In this document: positions 28,773 through 36,771 of the stretch, one piece after another
Position numbering within the stretch: position 1 is the stretch's first letter
Layout: every line of letters begins with the position of its first letter
NCBI GenBank assembly: GCA_020162035.1
Contig: JAIUNM010000005.1
Location: 124,001 to 188,000 of the forward strand
Source of the DNA: Bacteroidota bacterium
GTDB lineage: Bacteria; Bacteroidota; Bacteroidia; B-17B0; Aurantibacillaceae
DNA: 64,000 nucleotides
Direction of reading: 5' to 3'
Notes under the pieces: generated by a model
Database searches by the model: none
What the model was told of the DNA's origin: nothing
Seen by the model: the letters and a program-made list of their open reading frames with translations, nothing else
Translations under genes and position numbers: made by a program

Positions 28773-29189
28773 TCAATTAAAAAATCTTTTGAAAAAATTT
28801 GTGTTTTTAGCTGGTTTATATTCAAGTATAACTTGTTTTATTTCATTATAAACATTTGTATTTTTATGAATATAATTTACATTGGCTAATGCTTTAATTT
28901 CATTTATCAAATTAACGTTTGTGCTTGAAGAAATTAAAGTGAGTTTTGAATTTGGAAGTAAAACCTTAAAACTATTAATTATCCTAAATCCATTTTCTGC
29001 ATCAGGAAATTTAGAATCTAAATAATAATCTACAAAAACTAAATCTGGTTTTTTGTAGGCCTCAAGCAAAGCTTGCTCGCCAGAGTTAAAATAAAAAAAT
29101 GTATAATTAGATAATTTAGAAAATTTTTCTTTTATAGAATTTAAAAAAATAGGGTCGTCATCTATTACAAAAATTTTTAGCGAGCTCAT
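28773..29189 (-). CDS. Stand-alone response regulator receiver protein
   Basis: 138 residues, a CheY-like receiver only. The acidic pocket is IDDDP at 9-13, the phosphoacceptor is Asp54 (FVDYYLD), the Ser/Thr switch is in LISSS, and the conserved Lys is in YIHKN. No DNA-binding or enzymatic output is attached. It lies four bases after the hybrid kinase stop and is presumably phosphorylated by it. Confidence 0.88.
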   Translation of the reverse strand: MSSLKIFVIDDDPIFLNSIKEKFSKLSNYTFFYFNSGEQALLEAYKKPDLVFVDYYLDSKFPDAENGFRIINSFKVLLPNSKLTLISSSTNVNLINEIKALANVNYIHKNTNVYNEIKQVILEYKPAKNTNFFKRFFN

Positions 29190-29193
29190 GTTT

Positions 29194-31086
29194 TTATAAT
29201 TGTAATAATCCTTGTTTTAATTCAATTTGTGCCAATTTGCATTCGTTAATTAAATCATCAATTATTTTTTTAATTTCAGAAAAATTAGTTTTATTTAAAC
29301 ACCACTCTTCTACTTGCTTTAATTCTTTAAGTATATTTTCATCAAAACCTATAAATCCTAAAGATGTTTGTAATCTGTGAATAATAGATTTTATCGTATC
29401 AAAATCATAATTTTCAACAGCAACATTAAGTCTATCTATATCGTTTGGAGATTGTTCTAAAAACAACTCAATCATTTCTTTAATAAACAATTTATTTCCT
29501 TTAGAAAATTCGTATAAATATTTTAAACTTGTATGTTGTTTGTTGTTAGATGTTTTGTTGTTAAATTCTTCTTTATCTATTAAATTGCTATTAGCAATGT
29601 GTTTATTAATAATTTTAATTAAATCATTTGCGCTAAATGGCTTGCTTATATAGTCGTTCATGCCGCTTTTTAAACAAACTTTTTTTTCGCCGGTTATAAC
29701 ATTTGCCGTCATTGCTATTATTGGCGTAACACAATTAAGTTCTTTTCTTATTATTAATGATGTGGATATACCATCAAGCACAGGCATTTGAATATCCATT
29801 AAAATTAAATCATAAGTTAAATTTTGTAATAATTGTAGTGCTATTTCGCCATTGTGCGCAATTGTAACTTTTGCTCCTTCTAAACTTAAAATTGTAGAAG
29901 TAAGTTTTTGATTTATTTCATTGTCTTCAACTAATAATATTTTTTTATTATTTAAAAAATTAGTGTTTGTTTGTGTAACTTCAATTGTAAAATCATTTTG
30001 ATGAGTTAAATTAAATGGGATATAAAAATTAAATGTTGAACCTATGTTTTTTTCGCTTGAAACATTAATGTTTCCTTTATGTAGCTCAATTAATTTTTTT
30101 ACAATAGATAAGCCTAATCCACTTCCCCCATAATTTCGTGTGGTTGAACTATCTCCTTGAATAAATTTTTCGAAAATAGATTCGATTTTATCTTTTTCAA
30201 TTCCAATTCCATTATCAACAACACTAAATTTAATTACACAATTTGAGTTGTTTTTTTGAGCAACAGATGCGTTAATTGTAACTGAGCCATTTATTTTAGA
30301 AAACCGTAATGCGTTATTAACTAAATTGCTAATTATTTGAAACAACCTTGTTGGATCGCCATAAACAATTTCGGGCAAATTACTTTCTATATTAGCGTTA
30401 ATTTGTATGTTTTTTGAAAGCGCTTGAGGAATAAATGTTTTTATAGTTTCCTTAATTGTTGTTGCAATGTTAAATGCGATATTTTCTAATTCAATTAAGC
30501 CCGCTTCAATTTTAGTTGAATCTAAAATATCATTTACAATTTTTATTAAATTATTTCCCGAAATTTTTATAGAGTGTAAATAATCTAATTGTTCGTGAGT
30601 TAATTTTGTGTTGTTTAAAAGTTCTGTAAACCCTAGTATTCCATTAATTGGGGTTCTAATTTCGTGGCTAATGTTTGCTAAAAACATTGCTTGAAGGTTA
30701 AGTGCGTTTTCTGCGGTTTGTTTAGATTTTTCGAGTTGTAACTCCAAATTATGAAGTTGAGTAATGTCGTGAAAATAAATAAAATATTTATTGTCTTGTA
30801 ATTGAATTTCTTTTTGAACGGTTACTAAACATGCAAGCATTTCATCTTTGCTAGTTAAGCAAAACATTTTTTCATCATTAAATTCTCCTTCTCTTAATAA
30901 TTTTTCTTTTATATGTTTTATTCCATTGGGATTAAAAATATTAAGTTCATTTAATGATTTTCCAATTACTTTATCTGAAGAATTAAATTTAAATAGTTTA
31001 ATAAAAGATGTATTTACTTCGGCAACACAAGTAAAGTTGTCGTTAATAATTAGTTCAGCAATAGGTGTGTTTTTATTTGAAAACAT
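29194..31086 (-). CDS. Hybrid histidine kinase: PAS, HisKA, HATPase, receiver, Hpt
   Basis: 630 residues without membrane helices, so cytoplasmic. A PAS-like domain (~5-115) is followed by HisKA with His141 (ANISHEIRTP), HATPase with NLVNNALRF, DNGIGI and GGSGLGL, a receiver with Asp431 (LMDIQMP), and an Hpt-like domain with His570 (IIHRLQTSLGF). It can run a full internal phosphorelay and pass phosphate to a separate receiver. Single-receiver proteins lie on both sides in the same orientation. Confidence 0.92.
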   Translation of the reverse strand: MFSNKNTPIAELIINDNFTCVAEVNTSFIKLFKFNSSDKVIGKSLNELNIFNPNGIKHIKEKLLREGEFNDEKMFCLTSKDEMLACLVTVQKEIQLQDNKYFIYFHDITQLHNLELQLEKSKQTAENALNLQAMFLANISHEIRTPINGILGFTELLNNTKLTHEQLDYLHSIKISGNNLIKIVNDILDSTKIEAGLIELENIAFNIATTIKETIKTFIPQALSKNIQINANIESNLPEIVYGDPTRLFQIISNLVNNALRFSKINGSVTINASVAQKNNSNCVIKFSVVDNGIGIEKDKIESIFEKFIQGDSSTTRNYGGSGLGLSIVKKLIELHKGNINVSSEKNIGSTFNFYIPFNLTHQNDFTIEVTQTNTNFLNNKKILLVEDNEINQKLTSTILSLEGAKVTIAHNGEIALQLLQNLTYDLILMDIQMPVLDGISTSLIIRKELNCVTPIIAMTANVITGEKKVCLKSGMNDYISKPFSANDLIKIINKHIANSNLIDKEEFNNKTSNNKQHTSLKYLYEFSKGNKLFIKEMIELFLEQSPNDIDRLNVAVENYDFDTIKSIIHRLQTSLGFIGFDENILKELKQVEEWCLNKTNFSEIKKIIDDLINECKLAQIELKQGLLQL

Positions 31087-31115
31087 TTCTGAAAACCAAT
31101 TTATCTTTATTAAAA

Positions 31116-31481
31116 TTATTTTTTAGTTAGAGATTCTATAACCTCAACAATTTCCTCAAACACTTTTGACTTATGGATGAAAGAAACATTTATAAGCCCT
31201 AAATCATCAATAACTTTTTTTCCGTAATCTAAACTCGAAACAACAATTATTGGAATGTTTTCGGAAACATTTTGTTTAATTGCCCTTATTAAATCTACAC
31301 CTGTTAAATCATCAATCATTAAATCACATATAACAATATCAAATTTTTTATTTGTAATTTTTACATAAGCATCATTAACTTTACTTGTAGTTATTAAATT
31401 ATAATTAGCATCTAAAAGTTTTTGCCCTAAAGCGCGTAGGAATAATTTATCGTCATCTACAATTAAGATATTCTTTTCCAT
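31116..31481 (-). CDS. Stand-alone response regulator receiver protein
   Basis: 121 residues, a CheY-like receiver only: IVDDDK at 7-12, Asp53 (ICDLMIDD), VVSSLD switch region and FIHKSK with the conserved Lys. It is the first gene of a three-gene signalling unit, 29 bases before the hybrid kinase. A TATCTTTA promoter-like element lies five bases upstream of its ATG (31487-31494, minus strand). Confidence 0.88.
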   Translation of the reverse strand: MEKNILIVDDDKLFLRALGQKLLDANYNLITTSKVNDAYVKITNKKFDIVICDLMIDDLTGVDLIRAIKQNVSENIPIIVVSSLDYGKKVIDDLGLINVSFIHKSKVFEEIVEVIESLTKK

Positions 31482-31486
31482 AGTAT

Positions 31487-31494
31487 TAAAGATA
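31487..31494 (-). promoter_or_regulatory. TAnnTTTA -7 element of the receiver/kinase unit
   Basis: TATCTTTA on the minus strand, five bases before the ATG at 31481; spacing predicts a leaderless message. Confidence 0.45.
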
Positions 31495-31568
31495 GTGCTA
31501 AATTATAATTTTGTACTTTTTAATAAAAAAAACAAAGTAAATATTAGTCTAAATAAGTAATTAAACCG

Positions 31569-31576
31569 TAAATTTA
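31569..31576 (+). promoter_or_regulatory. TAnnTTTA -7 element of tatC
   Basis: TAAATTTA, eight bases before the probable TTG start of tatC. Confidence 0.4.
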
Positions 31577-31584
31577 TCCTCGTT

Positions 31585-32424
31585 TTGGCACTTTTTGGTA
31601 TAAAAAACAATAATAATCCTAACGAATTAAGTTTTTTAGGGCACCTTGAGGCTTTAAGGTGGCACTTATTTAGATGTGCAATTGCTGTTGTGCTTTTTGC
31701 AACATTAGCTTTTGTATATAATAATATTTTATTTGATGAGATTATTTTTGGCCCATTAAAACAAGATTTTTTTAGTTATCGTGCCTTATGTAGCTTGGGT
31801 CATAAAATAGGAGTTGGAGATGCAATGTGTATAACTGTAAAGGCACAAAAATTACAAACTTTAAGTGCGAGCGAGCAGTTTTTTAATCACATGTGGATAG
31901 CGTTTTTAACTGGTTTAATTTTAGGTTTTCCGGTTATTTTATGGGAATTATGGAAGTTTGTAAAACCTGCTTTAAAAGACAAAGAAGTAGGGCCAGTTAA
32001 AGTATTTATTGCCATAGCCACCCTTTTATTTTTAATTGGTGTATTGTTTGGTTACTTTTTATTATTTCCAATGAGTTATAATTTTTTAATTAATTACTCC
32101 GTTTCGGATAGTGGTATTGTACAAACCAACAATACTTTTGATGATTATATTTCATTAATTTCAACCATGACTTTAGTTGCGGGGATAATTTTTGAATTAC
32201 CTGTTTTAGTTTATTTTTTAACTAAACTTACACTGCTTAGCCCACAATTTATGCGCAAATATCGTAAACACGCAGTTGTAATTATTTTAATTGTTGGGGC
32301 AATTATTACGCCAAGTCCTGATGTAACTAGCCAAATGGTGGTTTCTGTGCCAATGTATTTGTTATACGAACTTAGTGTATTTGTAAGTGCGTGGGTTATT
32401 AAAAAAGAAAAAATTGCTACTTAA
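31585..32424 (+). CDS. tatC: Sec-independent protein translocase TatC
   Basis: The multi-spanning receptor of the twin-arginine pathway, which exports folded proteins. 279 residues with LSFLGHLEALRWHLFR (the conserved N-terminal cytoplasmic segment), FVKPALKDKE and six hydrophobic helices. No ATG fits the N-terminus; TTG at 31585 is the likely start, just downstream of a TAnnTTTA element. No tatA or tatB gene is adjacent. Confidence 0.95.
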   Translation: MALFGIKNNNNPNELSFLGHLEALRWHLFRCAIAVVLFATLAFVYNNILFDEIIFGPLKQDFFSYRALCSLGHKIGVGDAMCITVKAQKLQTLSASEQFFNHMWIAFLTGLILGFPVILWELWKFVKPALKDKEVGPVKVFIAIATLLFLIGVLFGYFLLFPMSYNFLINYSVSDSGIVQTNNTFDDYISLISTMTLVAGIIFELPVLVYFLTKLTLLSPQFMRKYRKHAVVIILIVGAIITPSPDVTSQMVVSVPMYLLYELSVFVSAWVIKKEKIAT

Positions 32425-32437
32425 TAAAAACAACTTT

Positions 32438-33178
32438 TTACTTTCTGTCAAACTCTTTGTGGCTATTCCAAATAGTGTTGCTTAAGTTTTTACTAAAAGC
32501 CATTATGTAATAAACCGAAACGCCAAATCCAACAATTAATAAATGTAAAAAAGCAACAAATCTAAACACATTCCAATATGGTAAATTTTGTGTTTTGTTT
32601 GTTAACCAATTATTAGGTAATGTAAGCGTAATTAGTGCTGAAATAATTAATAATGATATAAAAAGGGTTTCAAAATTTTTTAATGGCCAAATTATTAATT
32701 TGTGAACTTGTTTAAATTGATTTCCCCAATTATGAATTAAATAAAAATTACCATAATTTGTTTCAGAAAAAAGCAAACAATTATTTTGAGAATTTTTAAT
32801 TTTAAAAGACGAGTATGGCGCTAAAACAAAAAAGTTAGATAATTGTTTTAATTGTTTTTTTTCAATGTCTAAAATTTTAAGTTTTGCCTCATATGGCAAA
32901 TTGTTTTTAAAATATTTTCTTTCTAAAAATCTTAACCTATTATTAATTGCAACTTCTTTAATTTCGTTTATAGAAAAAATTAAATTTGTATCGCACTCTT
33001 CTTCTGAAACTACAGTTAAAAGCTTGTTATAATAAGGTAAATGATTTAAAATTTTTGTTGTGTAAATAATATCGTTTTGAAGAATTTTTTTTGTTTGTAC
33101 TATTAATTCATCTTCGGTGTTATTATTTTTTTGTTTAATAATTTTAAGTTCATTTGTTAAGTTTAATTTTTTAAACAT
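32438..33178 (-). CDS. Hypothetical membrane protein
   Basis: 246 residues, family not recognised. The N-terminal ~165 residues are polar and partly helical. Two membrane helices follow, at about 171-187 and 205-227, and a short polar tail. No signal peptide is seen, so the N-terminal domain is probably cytoplasmic. Its start lies one base after the stop of the barrel gene at 33180, so both form one unit. Confidence 0.7.
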   Translation of the reverse strand: MFKKLNLTNELKIIKQKNNNTEDELIVQTKKILQNDIIYTTKILNHLPYYNKLLTVVSEEECDTNLIFSINEIKEVAINNRLRFLERKYFKNNLPYEAKLKILDIEKKQLKQLSNFFVLAPYSSFKIKNSQNNCLLFSETNYGNFYLIHNWGNQFKQVHKLIIWPLKNFETLFISLLIISALITLTLPNNWLTNKTQNLPYWNVFRFVAFLHLLIVGFGVSVYYIMAFSKNLSNTIWNSHKEFDRK

Positions 33179-33179
33179 T

Positions 33180-33911
33180 TTAATATGGTATAATAGCTAA
33201 ACCTATTGTGTATGGTGTTATTCCTGTTGGGCCATTTGAAGTAAAAACTTCGCTTAAATAATACGTTGCGGTTAAACAAAATTGTTCGTAACCAATTCTA
33301 AAATTTACACCATACCTTAGCTTATTTACATTTTTAATATGATATAATCTTACCTTTCCGTCATTATCTTTTATAGATCTAAAATCATTAACCACATAGC
33401 CAATTTTTCCTCCCAAATGTATTTTAAACTGTTTATCGGTTTTTGTTCTAAACCTAAATTCTAATGGCACTTCTAATATTTTTTGAGCAAATCTATTTAA
33501 TGTATAAGGTCTCTCAAAAGGTTTTAACGTGGTTAGTAATCCGGTTTTTATGCTGTCTTTTACATAAATAAAATCTGCGTTACTATGAAAATTATGGCTT
33601 AATAGTCCTAATCCATAAGCAAAACTAAAATTAGAATTGCCAAGTGGTTTATCAAACATAAATGCAAAATTAAATCCAATAGATTTTAAATTATCTTGTT
33701 TAATAGTAGGAGGTAAATTTAAAAAACCTGTATGATTTAACTCAAAAATTAATCTGTCGTGGGGGTCTGATTTATAATTTTTAATGTCAAATTCGCTTTC
33801 TAACTTCTTTTTTAATAAATTTACTTTTTGTAAAGTATCTTTGTTTTTTTGTGCAATTAAAAAGTTACAGCAAAAGATAAAAAGAAAAATTATATGTAAA
33901 ACATACCGCAT
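33180..33911 (-). CDS. Probable outer-membrane beta-barrel protein
   Basis: 243 residues with a signal peptide (VLHIIFLFIFCCNFLIAQ) and alternating amphipathic strands with repeated glycines and aromatics (GFNFAFMFDKP, FSFAYGLGLLSHNF, IHLGGKIGYVV, YGVNFRIGYEQF), ending in an aromatic residue (IPY), as is usual for barrels. It resembles the small PorT-like or outer-membrane barrel proteins common in this phylum. Its role is unknown. Confidence 0.7.
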   Translation of the reverse strand: MRYVLHIIFLFIFCCNFLIAQKNKDTLQKVNLLKKKLESEFDIKNYKSDPHDRLIFELNHTGFLNLPPTIKQDNLKSIGFNFAFMFDKPLGNSNFSFAYGLGLLSHNFHSNADFIYVKDSIKTGLLTTLKPFERPYTLNRFAQKILEVPLEFRFRTKTDKQFKIHLGGKIGYVVNDFRSIKDNDGKVRLYHIKNVNKLRYGVNFRIGYEQFCLTATYYLSEVFTSNGPTGITPYTIGLAIIPY

Positions 33912-33922
33912 TTTAAGAGATA

Positions 33923-33930
33923 CAAAGATA
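33923..33930 (-). promoter_or_regulatory. TAnnTTTG -7 element of the barrel gene
   Basis: TATCTTTG on the minus strand, 11 bases before the ATG at 33911; an exact TAnnTTTG match. Confidence 0.55.
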
Positions 33931-33978
33931 CTAAATTTATCATTTTTAATTTAAATAATATTTGTATTTTGCATTACT

Positions 33979-34857
33979 ATGGTAACTTATAACCCAAAAG
34001 ACTGGCTAAAGTTAATTTTAAAATTTCATAAAAGTGATTCGTTAAGGCAATTAGCCCCCGCATTAATTTTAATGGCAATATTTACTGCTTTAATTTCTTA
34101 TATTGAACAAACATATTTAAAAAATAAACTTCCAAATTCTTTAACATTATTTCATCAAATAGCTGGTTTTGTTATTTCTTTAACCTTGGTTTTTAGAATT
34201 AATACAGCTTATGATAGATGGTGGGAAGGTAGAAAAGCTTGGGGTAGTTTATTAAATAATTGCAGAAATTTATTAATAAAACTAAATACTTTTATTCCAG
34301 AAAATGAAATAGAAAAGCGGAAAAACATTGTGTTTTTAATTAGTAATTATGCTTTTGTATTAAAAGAACATTTGCGAGACAATAAGCCAATAAGTATAGA
34401 AGATGGATGTTCTTTATTTTCAAAAAAAGAATTTGAAAGTGCTGTACACAAGCCAAATTTTATTGCAAGCCAATTAACAAAATACATTTACAAACAGTGT
34501 TTACAATCAAAAATTACAAACAATGAAGATGTTTTAATTAATAAAAACATTGATGAATTAACTGAAATATGTGGGGCATGTGAAAGAATTAAAAACACTC
34601 CAATTCCTTTTTCTTATAGTATTTTTATTAAAAAAATTGTTTTTATTTATATTGTTACTATGCCTTTTACCTTTGGTTTAACAACTGGTTATTGGAGTGT
34701 GTTAATTGTTACCATAATGTTTTATGCTTTTGCATCATTAGAATTAATAAGTGAAGAGATTGAAGATCCTTTTGGTACTGATGATAATGATTTGCCTCTT
34801 GATGAAATTGCTGATAAAATAAAAAATAATGCTAATGAAATTTTATTACATTCTTAA
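33979..34857 (+). CDS. Bestrophin family ion channel-like protein
   Basis: 292 residues. The family core is visible as LVFRINTAYDRWWEGRKAWG and NNCRNLL, with hydrophobic helices near 25-45, 60-80 and 210-250, and IPFSYSIFIKKIVFIYI. Bacterial bestrophins form pentameric channels, conducting cations in the best-studied bacterial case; the ion here cannot be told. It is divergent from the barrel gene and convergent with the ABC ATPase gene, two bases away. Confidence 0.88.
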   Translation: MVTYNPKDWLKLILKFHKSDSLRQLAPALILMAIFTALISYIEQTYLKNKLPNSLTLFHQIAGFVISLTLVFRINTAYDRWWEGRKAWGSLLNNCRNLLIKLNTFIPENEIEKRKNIVFLISNYAFVLKEHLRDNKPISIEDGCSLFSKKEFESAVHKPNFIASQLTKYIYKQCLQSKITNNEDVLINKNIDELTEICGACERIKNTPIPFSYSIFIKKIVFIYIVTMPFTFGLTTGYWSVLIVTIMFYAFASLELISEEIEDPFGTDDNDLPLDEIADKIKNNANEILLHS

Positions 34858-34859
34858 TA

Positions 34860-36668
34860 TTAAACTTCAAGCATTGTGCTGTTTTTTTTCTCTTGTAATC
34901 GTTTAATGTCCTCTAAACTACCTTTTGGAATGGAATGAATTAATTTTTTAGTGTACTCGCTTTTAGGATTAAAATAAATTTCATCTGCATCACCAATTTC
35001 TTCTATTTTACCTTTTTGCATTACAACCATTCTATCACTCATAAATTTTACTACACTTAAATCGTGGCTAATAAAAATGTATGTGAACTTAAATTCTTTT
35101 TTTAAATCGTTTAATAAATTTAATACCTGTGCTTGCACACTAACATCTAATGCGCTTACACTTTCGTCACAAATAATAAATTGTGGATTTAAGCCTAATG
35201 CTCTTGCAATGCAAACACGCTGTCTTTGTCCTCCACTAAACTCATGTGGATATCTATTAAAATGTTTTTCTTCTAGTCCCACTTTTTTCAACAACTCGTA
35301 CACTTTATCTTTTCGCTCTTTATTTGAATTAAATATTTGATGCACTTGCATTGGTTCCATAATAGCATCTCCAATTGTAATTCTTGGGTTTAAAGAAGAG
35401 TAAGGGTCTTGAAAAATAATTTGCATGTTTTTTCGCAACTCTCTAAAATCAACTTCTTTCATTCTTATTAACTCTTGCCTTTTGTAAAATATTTTACCTT
35501 CATGGGCATCAACTAATTTTAAAATTGTTCTTCCTAAAGTTGTTTTGCCACAACCGCTCTCGCCCACTAAGCCTAGCGTTTCTCCTTCATAAACATCAAA
35601 TGTAACATCATCAACAGCTTTTGTGTACTCTAATACTTTTCCAAACAAAGTTTTTTTAGCAGGAAACCAAGTTTTTACATTTTGAATTTCTAAAACTTTA
35701 TCTCTTTGATATAATTCAATATGTTGTTGTTGTCTTTCTTGTTGTGTAATTATAACAGAGTTTATGGTTTCTTTTATGTTTGAGTTTACTTCAATTATTT
35801 CGCCTTGTTCTGTTCTCGTCATAAAATCACTTACTACTGGTAAGCGTTTTAATCGTTTATCTAATGGAGGGCGGCAAGCTAATAAACTTTTTGTATAAGG
35901 GTGTTGTGGTTGACTAAAAATTTGAAGTACAGGACCTTTTTCTACAATTTTACCCTTATACATAACTACAACTGTATCTGCTAACTCGGCTATTACACCT
36001 AAATCGTGGGTAATAAATAAAATTCCCATATTGTGTTGTGCTTGTAGTTTTTGCATTAACTCTAATATGGTTTTTTGAACTGTTACATCTAAAGCTGTTG
36101 TTGGTTCATCTGCAATTAAAACATTTGGATTACAACTCATAGCCATTGCAATCATTACCCTTTGTTTTTGGCCACCTGATAATTGATGAGGATAACTATT
36201 ATATATACGTTCTGGCGTTGGTAACTGAACTTCGTTAAAAAGTTGAATTACTTTTTCTTTAGCTTGTTGTTTTGAAATTTTTTGGTGTAATAAAATTGAT
36301 TCTAGAACTTGATTTCCGCATGTAATTACAGGGTTTAACGAAGTCATAGGTTCTTGAAAAATCATTGCTATTTCATTACCGCGGTAATGGCGCATGTTTT
36401 CTTTATCAATTTTTACTAAATCAACTGTTTGATTGTTTTTGGTGTGATAAATTATTTCTCCTCCTGTAATTTTTCCAGGAGGGTTAGGAATTAATTGCAT
36501 AATAGATAAAGAAGTTACTGATTTACCAGAGCCACTTTCTCCAACAATTCCAATAGTTTCGCCTTGATGTAATGTAAATGAAATGTCATCAACAGCTTTA
36601 ACAAATTCGTCTTCCGACCTAAATTGGGTTACTAAGTTTTTTACTTCTAATATAGGTTTATCTATCAT
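34860..36668 (-). CDS. Fused dipeptide/oligopeptide ABC transporter ATPase (two ATP-binding domains)
   Basis: 602 residues with two full ABC domains. Domain 1 has GESGSGKS near 41-48, LSGGQKQRV near 163-171, and Walker B LIADEPT. Domain 2 has GESGCGKTT near 367, FSGGQRQRV near 483, and IICDESVSALD. Each ends in the oligopeptide-type C-terminal extension (HPYTKSLLACRPP; SEYTKKLIHSIP). This is the DppD-DppF fusion type (as YejF or GsiA). Permease and binding-protein genes are absent here. The substrate is probably peptides. Confidence 0.93.
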   Translation of the reverse strand: MIDKPILEVKNLVTQFRSEDEFVKAVDDISFTLHQGETIGIVGESGSGKSVTSLSIMQLIPNPPGKITGGEIIYHTKNNQTVDLVKIDKENMRHYRGNEIAMIFQEPMTSLNPVITCGNQVLESILLHQKISKQQAKEKVIQLFNEVQLPTPERIYNSYPHQLSGGQKQRVMIAMAMSCNPNVLIADEPTTALDVTVQKTILELMQKLQAQHNMGILFITHDLGVIAELADTVVVMYKGKIVEKGPVLQIFSQPQHPYTKSLLACRPPLDKRLKRLPVVSDFMTRTEQGEIIEVNSNIKETINSVIITQQERQQQHIELYQRDKVLEIQNVKTWFPAKKTLFGKVLEYTKAVDDVTFDVYEGETLGLVGESGCGKTTLGRTILKLVDAHEGKIFYKRQELIRMKEVDFRELRKNMQIIFQDPYSSLNPRITIGDAIMEPMQVHQIFNSNKERKDKVYELLKKVGLEEKHFNRYPHEFSGGQRQRVCIARALGLNPQFIICDESVSALDVSVQAQVLNLLNDLKKEFKFTYIFISHDLSVVKFMSDRMVVMQKGKIEEIGDADEIYFNPKSEYTKKLIHSIPKGSLEDIKRLQEKKNSTMLEV

Positions 36669-36717
36669 TTTTAAAGAATACTAATTTAATCATTTTAGTA
36701 TATTATTGCAATAAAAA

Positions 36718-36744
36718 AGACCTTTCAACAGAGTTAAAAGGTCT
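36718..36744 (-). terminator. Rho-independent terminator of the M12B-like protease gene
   Basis: An inverted repeat with 12-base arms (AGACCTTTTAAC / GTTGAAAGGTCT on the minus strand, one G-T pair) and a 3-base loop, followed by a T-run. It begins about 28 bases after the stop at 36772. Confidence 0.85.
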
Positions 36745-36771
36745 AAACTAATAAATTGTTCGATAAAATAA

